From Echria macrotheca (lineage: Eukaryota; Ascomycota; Sordariomycetes; Sordariales; Schizotheciaceae), in assembly GCA_030411725.1 (NCBI GenBank), contig MU839845.1, positions 124,001-188,000 on the forward strand: DNA of 64,000 nt, written 5' to 3'. The notes beneath the pieces are model-generated. The model searched no databases and was not told the origin of the DNA. It saw only the letters and a program-made list of their open reading frames with translations. Below, piece after piece: positions 10,777 through 21,742 of this stretch; position 1 is the stretch's first letter; every line of letters starts with the position of its first letter. A program made the position numbers and the translations under genes.

Positions 10777-12067
10777 ATGGCCGACGTCCAGTCGCAGCCA
10801 ACCGCCCCAGCGGCGACCGCCAAGCCGCAAGAAGGCCGGGTCAATCTGGCGATCGCGCCCTCGTCCATCACAATGCCCCCACAGGGCACAGTCGCCGACC
10901 GGATACGAAGCCGGCTCGGCCTCGACACGTTTTCGCCAGTCAACCAGAACGGCAGTTTCGAGTTTGACCGTGTCATCAAGAGCGGCTACGTGCACAAGCG
11001 CACGTCAAAAACCAAGGTAGGTGTCGGTCTGCTGAGTACGCACCTCGATCTAACAAGAAAAGGCCTGGAGGTCGATATTCCTAGTGTTACGGCCGAATAC
11101 GCTCTCCATCTACAAGTCGGACAAGGAGGAAAAGCTGCGACACAAGATCTACCTGTCGGAGCTAACTGCCGTCACACTACTAAAAGACCCGAAGAATAAA
11201 CGACCCAATGTTTTTGGCCTGTTCTCGCCTTCGAAAAACTTCCACTTCCAAGCTTCCAACCTTGCCGATGCCCAGGAGTGGGTCGATCTCATTAGGAAGG
11301 ATGCAAGAATAGAAGAGGAGGAAGAGGAAATGTTTCTGGCGAGCCCCGTTATCCGGCGAGAGTCCTTCCTAAGCCCCGGTATCACAGACGACCCCCGACG
11401 AGCCGTGAGCGATTTCGAACGACTCAATTCTAGTTCACCTGAGCCCGTTCCACCTCTAGCGCGGCCAAAGGTTTCGACGTCTGGGAGACGGCCGTCTCAG
11501 CTGGACTCGTCGGGTCTTTCCGGCGCAGAGCTCGCATCGCATTCGGATTTCTCGGATGCCGAGGCCCACCGAGCCCGGGGTGTTTCTCTCGAGAGCTTTG
11601 TGCAGTCACCACCGAGTTCGCATGCGCAAACGAGACCGGGGACCGGCCCGGTCAACGCTAGCCAGGTCAGCGGGATCAACATCGAACACGACCCGGACCG
11701 TGTGATATGGCAGGGCTGGCTCGGTTTTCTCCGGAGCAAGGGAGGTGTGCGGCAGTGGAAGAAGTCGTGGGCGGTTCTGCGGCCGCGGAATTTAATTCTG
11801 TACAAGGACGAGTCGGAATACTCGGTGCTGTTTATCATCTATATGTCGTCCATCGTCAATGTGGTGGATATCGACGCGATGAGCCGGACGCGGAAGCATT
11901 GCATGCAGATCATCACGGACGAAAAGAGCTATCGGTTTTGCGCCAAGGACGAGGATCAACTGGTACAGTGTTTGGGCGCATTCAAGAGTCTGCTGGCGAA
12001 GCGACGCGAACTGGAAGCTAAGGCGGCGGCGGCGGCAGCGGCAGCGGCAGAAGCGCTGCCGTCATGA
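10777..12067 (+). CDS. tandem pleckstrin-homology (PH) domain protein
   Basis: Probable phosphoinositide-binding membrane adaptor. Model: exon 1 10777-11016, intron 11017-11062 (GTAGGT donor, CTAAC branch, AAAAG end), exon 2 11063-12067; 414 residues. PH domain 1 spans about residues 69-163 (SGYVHKRTSKTKAWRSIFLVLRPN through AQEWVDLIRKDARI). PH domain 2 spans about 296-393 (WQGWLGFLRSKGGVRQWKKSWAVL through QCLGAFKSLLAKR). Both have the expected KxW...FLVL/WAVLR strand and end in the invariant-Trp helix in domain 1; in domain 2 that Trp position is replaced (LVQCLGAF). The linker is serine- and proline-rich and disordered. The C-terminus ends with an alanine run encoded by GCG/GCA repeats at about 12019-12050. 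Basic residues in the first strands of both domains are compatible with lipid binding, which is inference. Yeast Opy1 has the same two-PH layout. Confidence 0.85.
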
Positions 12068-13767
12068 CTGCATGCATTGGCTTTTCTAGCTGCTGGGTTG
12101 GCGTTTGGAAATACCCGATGATGGCTGTGGGCTGTCATTTGCGTCTGCGTTTTGGGAGGTGTCTTGATGCCTTGACGACCTTATGACAAAATGACGTTAT
12201 TGTAAACTTGTAACTTGCAGTGTTAGCTGGGACTATAAGCATAATACATTTAATATTTTCGCTGTGTCAGTGAGTGATTGGTTTTGTATTTTGATGATCT
12301 GTGAGCTGTTGGCATTCTTCGAGATCTGGGAAATTCGGAAGTCGAGAATGGCCCTCCGTCGCCTTGTAGGGGATGATCTGCGGCGAGTGTGATCTGGGGA
12401 TTGTCATTCGTTGGGTTGCGCTGGAGGTAGTGGCAACTGCACACCCCCTTTTCTTTCGCGATGGGCGGGCGGCCGGGGGCAAGCGGGCACAATCTTGGCG
12501 AGATGGTCCGATGTGTGTAGTATTGGTGGTTTGGGATGGCATTGGTTCATGGGATTAAGGTGTGTTAGTTATTCCGCACTGAGTAGATGGAGGGGCAAGA
12601 GGGGGAAAAGCTAGGGGGTGACAGGGGTCACGCCGCTTGGTGATTGTGTATAATTTGAGACAAATCTGGAAGGGAGGCACGGAGGGCGTTTTTGTGCGTA
12701 GTAGCCTTGACTAACGTTAGAGAATAGGTGTGTGCCTTGTGGTTAATACTAGGCTTTTTTTTTTTTAGCTTTGGGATTATTCTTTCTAGAAGGAGCACAG
12801 CGCAGTCTACTATCTCGCCTGCTCGACTCTATACGGAAACCTTTCAAGATTTGAGAGCTTTTTTTTTTCTCTGGCAAGGAAATCAAGATTAAAATGCAAG
12901 AGAAGAGATACAAAGCTCGGTGAGCCTCGTCATTCGTCCGCTCCAACAGCTCCAACGGGTCACGACACCCCGCCCCCCTTCCATCTTGATCTCGGGGTAT
13001 TTACCGATGGCAGGGGTGGGCGGACCAATCACGCGGCGCAGTCAGGTATGTTTAAAATCCATGACCGCAAGACAGCAAGGCAGATCTGTAACTATGTACC
13101 CAACTACCTTCCACTTTGCGCCAGCGCCGTGGTGTCTACCATGGAACACGGAACGCGAAATGATAATTTGGTACAACCGTACGCTGGCTGGTAAATAGGT
13201 GCGAGCAAAGCAAGCAAACCGGCTTTGGATCACCCTTTTTCTTTCCGCGATATGGACAGGTTTTTTGGCTAGTAGGGACGGGTTTATGGATTTATGTGGG
13301 TATGAAGAAGACGGGCTGTTTGGTTGGTAGAGGACGGATAGGTACTGCAAGTCAGGGGGTATCTACTTTCCCGGCGTCTACCCCAGCCAGCCTGTCGGAT
13401 CTCTTGACGGACCACTGAATACCTTCCCCCATGTGACGGGATGGACGACGGTATGGACCGGGAGCTCGTGGTATATACTCGGGGTCTGTTGAGAGGCGTC
13501 GCGCGGCGGGTGGGTGTGACCTTTTTATTATCCTTCTCTCCCTCTCTCTCTGTCCCTCTCTTTCGCGCTTTATCTTTCCTTTTCTTCTGTCGTCCTTCTT
13601 TTTTCTCGAGGGTGGACTGTGTACCTACACTCGTTTTATTCTCTCCATCATTTATTATCCTCTTTCAAATCTTGTGTGTGAAGTCGCGCCATCAACTTCA
13701 TGGCATCCGTATAATCTCATAATAATACACACAAGGTGAAAAGATAATACCTACCGGACCACCCACC
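12068..13767. other. 1.7 kb intergenic region upstream of the GH5 gene
   Basis: Holds the 3' region of the PH-domain gene and the promoter of the glycosidase. The last 250 bp are CT-rich (13520-13700), typical of a fungal 5' untranslated leader, with a TATATA string near 13474. Poly-T runs occur at 12758-12767 and 12861-12870. No coding sequence recognised. Confidence 0.5.
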
Positions 13768-15107
13768 ATGGCCCGCCTCCTCATATCACTCATCACCCTC
13801 CTAGGGGGTCTCAGTCTCCTCGCCTCCGCCCAGCCAGCCCAGCCAGCAGTCCCCCTCTCCTCAACAAGCCGGTGGATCGTCGACGCCAACGGCGACCGCG
13901 TCAAGCTGCGCTGCGTCAACTGGGCCGGCCACATGGAGACCAACCTGCCCGAGGGCCTTCACAAGCAGTCGTTCGACTATTTGGCTTCGTGGATCCAGAA
14001 GCAAGGGTTCAACTGCATCCGACTGACGTACAGCATCGACCACGCTCTGCATCCCGACGTGTTGGTCTCGGATGCGTTCGCGCAGGGCGCCAAGGACGCG
14101 GGCGTGTCGGCCGATGAGATGAATAGCAAGGTGTATGCGCAGGCCTTGCAAAAGAACCCGTGGATCGAGGGGAAGACGACGAGGGATGTTTTTGGCGTGT
14201 TGGTTGATAAGCTCTGGTATGTGCTTTTTTTTTCCTTTCTGTCAAAAGGGGATAGACACCAACCAAGGAAAACAGGGCCCAGGGCATAATGACCATCCTC
14301 GACAACCACGTCTCCAAAGCATCCTGGTGCTGTGGCCTCACGGACGGCAACGGCTGGTGGGACAGCGCGTTCGGCTACAACCCGTGGAACTCGCGCTTCT
14401 TCTCGACGACCGACTGGCTCGCCGGGCTCGCCGCCATGGCCGCCTGGTCGCGATCGCACCCGGGCGTCGTGGGCATGTCGCTGCGCAACGAGCTGCGCGC
14501 CTTCCTCCTGCAGGACCTCAACGGCCGCGCCGACTGGTACAATTACATCCAGCAGGCCGGCAATTTGGTACATGCCACGAACCCCAACGTGCTCGTCATC
14601 GTCGGCGGCGCCCAGTCGGCCACCGACCTGACGCACATCCGCACCAAGATGCTCGACACGTCCGGGTGGCCGGCGAAACACGTGTGGGAGATGCACGCGT
14701 ACAGCTTCACGGTGACCTATCCCGACCCGTTCCAGTCGTGCGACATCGTCAAGGTGCAGTACGGCTTCTGGGCCGGGTTCGTCCTGGAGCAGAACAAGCC
14801 GTATACCGGCCCGCTCTTGCTCAGCGAGTTCGGCGTCGGCATGACGGGCGGCGACAAGGACGGGCTGGTCGATAAGGACTCGCGCTATCTGAGCTGTCTG
14901 GCGTCGTACATGCAGAATAACGATGCCGAGTGGGCGGTGTGGGTTCTCGGGGGTAGCTATTACGTGCGCGATGGCAAGGTGGACAACGAAGAAACTTGGG
15001 GCGTGCTGGGCTATGACTGGGCCGACTGGCGGAATGCCAAGTTCCCTGGCATGTTGGGGGATATGTGGAAGGTGACGCAGGGGCCGGGGAAGAGGAGGGT
15101 GAGGTGA
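13768..15107 (+). CDS. secreted glycoside hydrolase family 5 enzyme
   Basis: Extracellular beta-glycanase of clan GH-A (cellulase/mannanase-type fold). Model: exon 1 13768-14216, intron 14217-14275 (GTATGT donor, AACAG acceptor), exon 2 14276-15107; 426 residues. The N-terminus is a signal peptide (MARLLISLITLLGGLSLLASA). Motifs in order: WIVDANGDRVKLRCVNWAGH (barrel strand 1), GFNCIRLTYS, GIMTILDNH joined across the intron, SLRNEL with the predicted acid/base Glu222, WEMHAYSF, and LLLSEFG with the predicted nucleophile Glu334. No carbohydrate-binding module or linker is present. The wording (NHVSKASWCC, WNSRFFSTTDWL) resembles the subgroup shared by plants, bacteria and fungi rather than classical fungal endoglucanases, so the substrate is uncertain. 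A 432-residue open frame on the opposite strand is a codon-bias shadow. Confidence 0.9.
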
Positions 15108-15704
15108 TGATAACTTTTGGACATAATGGTTTTGTATATTGTCGTTTTGGGGGGTTTGTCTTGGATGTACATACCTTCGGAGAAATATATGCATGGTGCT
15201 CACGAGGAGAGAATGGCTACCTACCTTACCTTGTACTCTGCCGGACACTCGTCTACCCGTACAACTACAATACAAGAGTCGGTCTGAAAGGCCAAACCGC
15301 CGCTGGAGAAGACTTCGATCCTACCATCATAGACCGGACTGTAAAATGACACCCGGGGTTGAGAACCAGCAACGTCACGACTCACTTCCCCTGACGGAAA
15401 ACAGTCAGCATTTTCATAGCTAGCTACAACTAAGCTACCCGAAAGGATTTCGCTTTCTTTGTCTGTTCGCTTCCTCAATATGTATATCCCTGAGGAATAT
15501 GTGGTTAGCAAACCCATCGCGACAAATTCAAGACTTGACGTACGCTGACCAGACTTTCTATCCATGCAAGCCTAAGGTTGATTCCCTTCAGAGCCTCTTC
15601 CTCTAGAATGAAGGTCTGGGAACCAAGAGTTTGAGGCCCTCAAGGGTCCTGGGGTATTGCGCCTGCTGTCAACGGCCGATGTACTGGTGGTTTATCGCGG
15701 TAAA
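15108..15704. other. convergent 3' intergenic region
   Basis: Between the 3' ends of the glycosidase (+) and the repeat-tailed orphan (-). Contains a CTACCTACCTTACCTTGTAC stretch at 15218-15236 that resembles the intergenic motif seen elsewhere. No gene seen. Confidence 0.5.
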
Positions 15705-15950
15705 TCACGGTACTGGTGAGCTGTTGCCTTGAGCCGTATCGTGATCAGTGCTGGCCGCTGTGGTATTGGTGGCTGGCGCGGTAAAGCCCTGCCCTAGCGA
15801 ACTGTTGCTTTGAGCCGTATCTCGATTAGTGCCGGCTGCCGTGGTACCGGTAGCTGGCGCGGTGAAACCCGGTGCTGGTGAACTGTTACTTTGAGCCGTA
15901 TCGTGATCAGTGCTGGCCGCTATGGTATCGGTGGCTGGGGTAATAAAGCC
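15705..15950 (-). repeat. three 81-bp in-frame tandem repeats
   Basis: About 3 copies of an 81-base unit coding GF.(A/T)PAT.T.AA.T..DTAQ.NSS... . Copies differ at a handful of positions, mostly single substitutions, and keep the reading frame, so they look like a coding minisatellite at the end of the orphan gene. Confidence 0.85.
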
Positions 15951-16644
15951 CTTCTCCTCCATATCGATATACCACAATAATTTGGTGTAAAAGCCCCGAC
16001 CCTCTCTGATAGCGTTATGAATCAGCGTGAAGTCCGACTTTAGGCCGGGAATGGGCGGTTCAGTCCAATTCCACGCAATATTTATCTCCTCGAGATTTCC
16101 CAAGAAGGTGTGCCAGAAATACTTTTTATCACAATGTCAGCAGGTACGTCGCCGACAGATTGAAACCGTCACTTACCACATCGTATCGATCATACCCGGT
16201 GGAAAGGGGCGGAAGATCGGGGACTATGACAGGCATGGGGACCCGCAAACAGTCTATGAACCTGCCCGCGGCGACTAGGTGGGCGATATTTGCCGAGACG
16301 GCGATGCACACGCGGCTGGTCTTGTTGAGCGCATCTTCAAACCCCTCTATTGCCCAGCCCATGGTCCAAACAGGGTCTCCCAACACCGGCTCGCCTTGCC
16401 CCTTGCCCCAATCCACGTTCTTGCGCATGGTCGAGAGAGCCCTGGCGGCCGCGTCCATCATCCGGAGGAAATTGATGCCGGGCTGGTAGCATTCGCCCAG
16501 GCTGATGGTTGGGTCCTGAGGCAGGCCATGTGTGTTGAGCCAATTGACCCGCCAACTCAATCTTCCGCATTCAAAATCGATTACGGGCTCTTCCACGGGG
16601 TACCTTGTCTTTATGGGGGGCGGCGGCCCAGTGAAAAACGACAT
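15705..16644 (-). CDS. unrecognised protein with three C-terminal 27-residue tandem repeats
   Basis: I do not recognise a family. Model: exon 16644-16177, intron 16176-16122 (GTAAGT donor, CTGAC branch, AAAAAG end), exon 16121-15705; 294 residues from the ATG at 16644. The globular part includes DFECGRLSWRVNWLNTHGLP, a RPM-free helical stretch (AARALSTMRKNVDWGKGQG), FEDALNKTSRVCIAVSANIAHL, and across the splice YDRYDVYFWHTFLGNLEEIN. From residue about 211 the chain becomes three near-identical 27-residue units starting GFITPATD, GFTAPATG and GFTAPATN and each carrying DTAQSNSS/GNSS. The last unit runs into the stop. The frame stays open upstream of the ATG with protein-like content (HLAVDFLPPYNRQQ), so an upstream exon is probable; one possible splice would join it to an open frame reaching about 17205. 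It sits head-to-tail downstream of the RRM gene. Confidence 0.6.
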
Positions 16645-17345
16645 GATTTCGAGAGTGGAATGCTGTTGGCGGTTGTACGGCGGTAAGAAGTCGACGGCTA
16701 AGTGCTGCTGGCTGCTTGTATGGCTCCAAGAAGACGACGATAGAGATCATGTCCACATGGCCGTCTTTATGTATCCATACCGAAAGGGCCTGGCAAGCGC
16801 GCTCCCAGTGTCATGAAAGGAACGGCGCTGGCCAACACAAGCCACCTGGTTGAGCCTTCTGTGATTCTGCCATGGAAAGGATGGCTCATGTCGCAGCTGG
16901 CCTACCACAGTCGGCATCCGTGTGGGCAGGCACGCCGCCCCAAGCCAAGGGAACCACACGGTGTGAGTGACGGCGGGTTGTGACTTCTCTACATAGATGG
17001 AATCGCTTCTCTGAACTAAGTGGACGAGATAGGAAATTGGTGGGGCGAGGTCCGGCCCGGACCGAAGGATTAAATCCCCGATCTTCTGACAGGGGTTTTG
17101 AATACTGTGGTACAAATCATGGAATCCATTAAAGTGAGCTACTTGACAATCTACTACAAGCTCCAGGCCATAGAATAGAAACCCCCCACCCCAGGATTCC
17201 ACCACTACACATATCCTTACTCTATCATGACATCGCCCCCGACCATAATCAATCTTCTGACCTTTGTTATAACCATCGCATCCTCATGCTCTTACAACTT
17301 GCCGGCTCCCCGAGATGACCGTGTTTCTGTCGATCCCGCTCCCTG
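16645..17345. other. spacer upstream of the repeat-tailed orphan; possible missing exons
   Basis: A minus-strand frame without stops runs from about 17205 to 16747 but has no ATG at its start, and it ends in a TGA in the same frame as the orphan gene about 110 bp further on. It could be an upstream exon joined by splicing (a GTATGG donor near 16785 and an ACAAG acceptor near 16715 would keep frame), or it could be chance. Confidence 0.3.
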
Positions 17346-18917
17346 CTAAGCCGCAATCCCGACAGTCTCGGCACAGAAGGCAGGCGGCCCCTCGTCCTCC
17401 TCGTCGTCCTCCAGATTTAGGAGCTGAAATCGATTCGAAATCGCCGTCGCTGCCTTTCGGTTCGGAATCGCTACCTTGCGCGCCCTGGGCGATGGCATCG
17501 CATACGGTTGCGCGCACTCATCCACATCCCAGTCAATCTTGGTGCCCTTGTACTTGCTGCGAGTACATTAGTCTCTGCCGTGTCTTCTCCCGGCTTTGCT
17601 TACCTTCGGCTCATCATGCACATTCGAGCAAATATCGCAGTATAGACCGAATTGAGACTAACATGGCAGTTCCCTCCCGTGAACTCCGTCTTGACCACCA
17701 CGAGGTTGTGGATATGTTCCAGATCCTCTCGGATGCTTTCATCCGTGTGTCTGCCATCATATCGCCTAATGATCAGGTTGCGACTCGCTCCCTGGCTGAT
17801 CTTGCTCGCAACATGGCCTGGCAAGACAAATTGTCGGTCGTGCCACTTCACTTCAATCTATGTCATTGTCAGCGAGTGGCCCTGCCTATGCCGCTCTTCT
17901 TACACGCTTGTTCCGAATATAGAGATCATGTTTCCGAACATGCTCCAGAAAAGCTTTGGCGCTGGAAGAGTGAAGAAACGACACGCTGGCGCTGCGTTCG
18001 TTCGACCGCACAAAGACCTCAAGTAACATGCCGCCGCGCACTGCATTGATAATGTCGGCGTGCGTGGTTCCCTCGGCAAGATTGCTCAACTGGACGGTTC
18101 GCGCACACTGTCGCTCGTATTGCGCCTGAGATCGCTGGGTTTGCGGCTTTGCATATGTCGCACCGACGACCCCATTGACAGCCAAGTCTCCAGCGCATGA
18201 AGTGTCGTCGTCCGCTTCGACGTCATCCTCGGCCCAGCCAGCTGGCTCATGGGACTGAACACCGTGATACCCACCACCGTTGCCACCGGTAGCCGGTTTA
18301 CTCTGATGTTGAGGATAAAAAGGGGTGGCCGAGGGCTGCGGGGTGTAAGTGTGTAGTGACACCCCACCGTCCTCGGTTGTCTGGATCGTCTCGGCTGTTT
18401 CTGTGTACGCTGGATCCGGCTCCGCCGCGCTGGCGCCAGCAACATCCCCTCTATCCTGACTGAGAACCTAGGGAACTGTCAGACAAGTGGTGTCACCAAG
18501 AGACCGGCATACCTCTATCGTCTCTGACTCGATCCCCCCGAGCATAAGGCTGCGCCGCAGATTCTCTGGCCAGGAGTCAGTTTTGCTATCGGAAACATCA
18601 GCATGGAGCCTACCATATTTCTTGGCGGCAGTACAGAGACCGGCATATTCGTTTTGTGGAATGGTCACCACTGTGGGAGCAAACCCGCTGTTCTCAAACG
18701 ACTCGGAATTCTAGCGGCCAGCCGTCAACGATGGAGGAATGCCAAGGTAGCCTGGCGCCCGGAGCAACATACAAACCTGGCCCTAGACAGCGCGAGTCAG
18801 CGTGGGGACAGACTGGAATGGGCCGGGACGTTATCAAATGCACAATACACACCTGCGAACCAGCGTATCGAAATACTCGCGAGGAATCGTCACTTGGGAC
18901 GATGCAGCCGACGCCAT
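17346..18917 (-). CDS. RNA-binding protein with two RRMs, related to Nrd1 (negative regulator of differentiation)
   Basis: Likely mRNA-binding protein. Model: exons 18917-18853, 18687-18513, 18467-17904, 17857-17604 and 17556-17346; 422 residues. The last three introns are clear (GTATGC...CCCTAG, GTAAGA...CATAG, GTAAGC with CTAAT branch...GCAG); the first, 165 nt, is the least certain. The N-terminus carries two VTIP modules (SQVTIPREYFDTLVR and VVTIPQNEYAGLCTAAKKYG...LMLGGIE), typical of the fungal Nrd1 group. RRM1 (about residues 208-275) starts RTVQLSNLAEGTTHADII and ends YIRNKRIEVKWHD. RRM2 (about 290-365) starts RNLIIRRYDGRHTDESI and ends YKGTKIDWDVDECAQP. Classical Nrd1 proteins are longer with four RRMs, so this looks like a short divergent paralogue. 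RNP1 aromatic positions are weak (ASVSFLHS, CHVSLNSV). The C-terminus is acidic (LLNLEDDEEDEG). Confidence 0.72.
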
Positions 18918-20865
18918 GATTCCGGCTTGCAATAGACCGAGCCTACGGAACGTGGATGGTGGAGGAAAGGAAGAGCCAGCCTGTCGACGGACGTCTTGTC
19001 TAAAAAAGTTGAAGGCAGCTGTTGCCCACTGCTGCAAATCGACACAGCTCCTTGCGATAGCGGCATCTGCGACAGGGTTGGCTGCACTGTCCGTCCTCTA
19101 TTCAGTGGGGCTCCCAGGCCTCCCGCCCTTCTGATTTGCTGAGCGTCTAGGCATTTGGGCGCTAACCTGCACGGGCCACCTTCTCTCGACCTTTTTGGTC
19201 ACATTTGCACATCACCTGGGACCAATGACGACGACGCTGCCTGCGATATGCCGGTGAAAGTTGTCGCCGATGAACCGTTGCCCTCACTGGCCGTGGCCAG
19301 AAGGGTCCAGCTGTGCGGTAAGCAAGTATTGGTATGCCGGTACTTGATTTGGTATGTGAAATAACATCAAGTATCGCGGGTTCCATTGATTCCCCGGGAC
19401 TGGCCGTCAAGGTCCTCGCCCTGGTAGGTATTCAGGTTTCTGAGCAAACACGTGTACTCGCGCCGCGTCAAGGCCAATGACCTGACTTGAACGACGAGTC
19501 AAACTAAATATATATATATATGTTCGTAGACCTGTTTCAATTCATACAATCAACATGGAAGCCGGGGACGGAGAATATGCGTTCCTGATCCGATCTCCAG
19601 CTTCATCCGGGGAAGTTACCCCACCCAAGTCATTGTGTTGCGCATTAGTCTTCCGGGTCGAGCGAGAAATCGGAGCAAACGCAGGACTACGGCAAGATGC
19701 AAGCTATCTGTCCGGATGCATGCACTTACCAAGCCCGCCGGTCGACACGTAGTGCATGTATGTGTCTGCGGGTTTCAGACGCACCTGGATCAGCCTACAA
19801 TCCGACCAGACTTTTGCCCGCGAGCCAACTGCTGCCTCAGTCTCAGGCTTTGTCGTTGACAACTCAGCGGCCCGGTCGAGACTTGGACAGGTGCCAAACC
19901 GGGTAACAGTCGTCCGGTCGCGGCAGGCCTGTTGGATATTCCCGGCGAAATGGACAAGCAGCGGCAGATCGAAACGAGTGCCGGCGGGAACACACCAAAC
20001 ATTTATATACCGGTATACGCAGGATCGTATTCCCACCACCAGAGCAAAAGGTTACATTCCATCTCGATCGATTATTTTTAGCCGAGTTGAGAACACGATG
20101 ACGGCCCCACCCCCGAGCTGGGAATACGAATTGGGCCAAGTTCCAACTGCTCACTGCTCACTGCTGCGGTGGGCTGTTCCCCCTGGCTGGGAGACGCGGC
20201 CGACCAATTGCGGATGGATTGCGTGGGGCAACGCGGTCTCCGGGCGGCCAGCGCCACCGCAGCACGAATCCATTTTTCACGAGCCCCTCATGCTGAGCCT
20301 GGCCGAGCAGGCGTGCCCATTGGACACACGGCCCCGAGTGGACCTGTGAGTTGGTCGCCCAACTCCGGTTCAGACCCCTGTCGCAATGCGAAGAGAACAA
20401 GACTCTGGAACCGTGTTTTCCATTCCAGTCCCTTTTCCCGACCAGTCCAGTCCGCTCCCGCATCAAGAACAGCCTTCACTCCGCCCTTCGTTTTCTGGTC
20501 TCTGGGCAACCACCGACATTCGCTTTGGTTTCTGTCACTCACTCACTCTGACTGCCTCACCTCCGGTCAATCGCTCGCTCGCTGACTGAATATTGCCTTT
20601 ACACCAACTATTCTCGCGCGGGCCCTTTTTGTGGTCAGGCTAATAGGGGTTGCACCACAGCGACCCTGCAAACCGAGCCTCGATCCGGCGACTATCCACG
20701 ACGACAATATCACCACACGCGTCGCTATTCTCCGACGTTGAACAAGATTTTTGGGCTGGTGTAATCCTGGGGCTGCATACTTAGGACACGGATTCTGCCC
20801 GGTCTGGTTTTCTCGGGCATCTTATTCTTCGAGACCGCACGGTCGAGGAAAAAATCACAGGCACA
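18918..20865. other. 1.9 kb intergenic region between divergent genes
   Basis: Holds promoters of the RRM gene (-) and the DUF7137-like gene (+). Contains an AT-rich patch (TATATATATATA at about 19510). The stretch from 20440 to 20600 is CT-rich with TCACTCACTCACTC and GCTCGCTCGCTGACTGA runs, probably a 5' leader. No coding sequence recognised. Confidence 0.5.
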
Positions 20866-21742
20866 ATGCGGGTAACCAGGTCAATGGGCCAGCTGGCCGT
20901 TGCTGTATTGTCTCTGTCGCCTGCAGTATCCGCGTTTGCATCATGGCCAAAGTTTCTCCCAGCGCTGAACACGCTGGTCGTACGACAAGACAGCACCCGT
21001 AAGGACCCAAGACGCATATCCCCAAGAAAATCTGCTGACGTGTTGTTCTCTAGCATCACCAAGTCCGTCACCCACGGGATCTTCAACAAGCGCAAGCGCC
21101 TCGGGCCCGCAACAGACAAATTATAACACCGGCGGCCGAACAGCGACGGGGACCGGAGCAACCGGCAACAGCACCAAGACCGGCGGCTCCGCGAAGCACA
21201 CCCTATTCAACCCCCAGGACCCCGCCGGCAACGTGGTCATGCTGACGCCGGCCATCACGGACGGCACGCAGCTCTACAAGATCAAGGACTATGTCACCTG
21301 GGGCTGGAACTACACGAACCTGCAGGCGACGCCGACAGCTGTGGATGTCAAAATCAGCTGCTCAGCGGCGCGCCAGACGTGGACGCTGACGCAGAACATG
21401 ACGTTTGCGACCAATGGCGCCTATACCTGGGACACCGAGGCCTTCCAGTCGGCCAACGTCGCGAGTCCGCTGCCTGTTGAGCAGTACACGCTACTGATTC
21501 ACGACTCGGACGGCGCGGTGACCTCAACGCCAGAGGCCGGTTATCTCGCGCCGTTTTCTGGGTTCATCTTTGGGCTCTACTCGCCACGGGCGCCGACGCC
21601 GCTGGACGACTTTGTTTGTGCGACCTGCAGCGGCGCCATGTCGGACATGGAGAGGCGGGTGCTTGGTGGTGCGGTGGCTATGAGTATTATTACGGTACTC
21701 AGCTTTACGTGGTTTGTCGCTGGATTTGGCGCGTTTGTCTAA
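20866..21742 (+). CDS. secreted, membrane-anchored DUF7137-like surface protein
   Basis: Fungal cell-surface protein of unknown function. Model: exon 1 20866-20998, intron 20999-21053 (GTAAGG donor, GCTGACG branch, CTCTAG end), exon 2 21054-21742; 273 residues. The signal peptide covers MGQLAVAVLSLSPAVSAFA from the second Met (residue 7). A Ser/Thr/Gly/Pro-rich stalk (PSPSPTGSSTSASAS then NTGGRTATGTGATG) is likely O-glycosylated. The conserved domain begins FNPQDPAGNVVMLTPA and includes YKIKDYVTWGWNYTNL, EQYTLLIHDSDGA and GYLAPFSGFIFGLYSPRAP, with cysteines in a CATCSGA motif near the end. The C-terminus is one transmembrane helix (VLGGAVAMSIITVLSFTWFVAGFGAFV) with almost no cytosolic tail. 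The wording matches the DUF7137 family as I remember it. Potential N-glycosylation sites include NYTNL and NMTF. Confidence 0.75.

Noticed and set aside
13977..15275. 432-residue open frame on the minus strand opposite the GH5 gene
   Set aside because: It mirrors the GC-rich third-position bias of the real gene, spans its intron, and shows no domain. The plus strand carries signal peptide and catalytic motifs.
16747..17205. 152-codon minus-strand open frame upstream of the repeat-tailed orphan
   Set aside because: No ATG start and weak coding character in its second half; kept only as a possible upstream exon, not as a gene.
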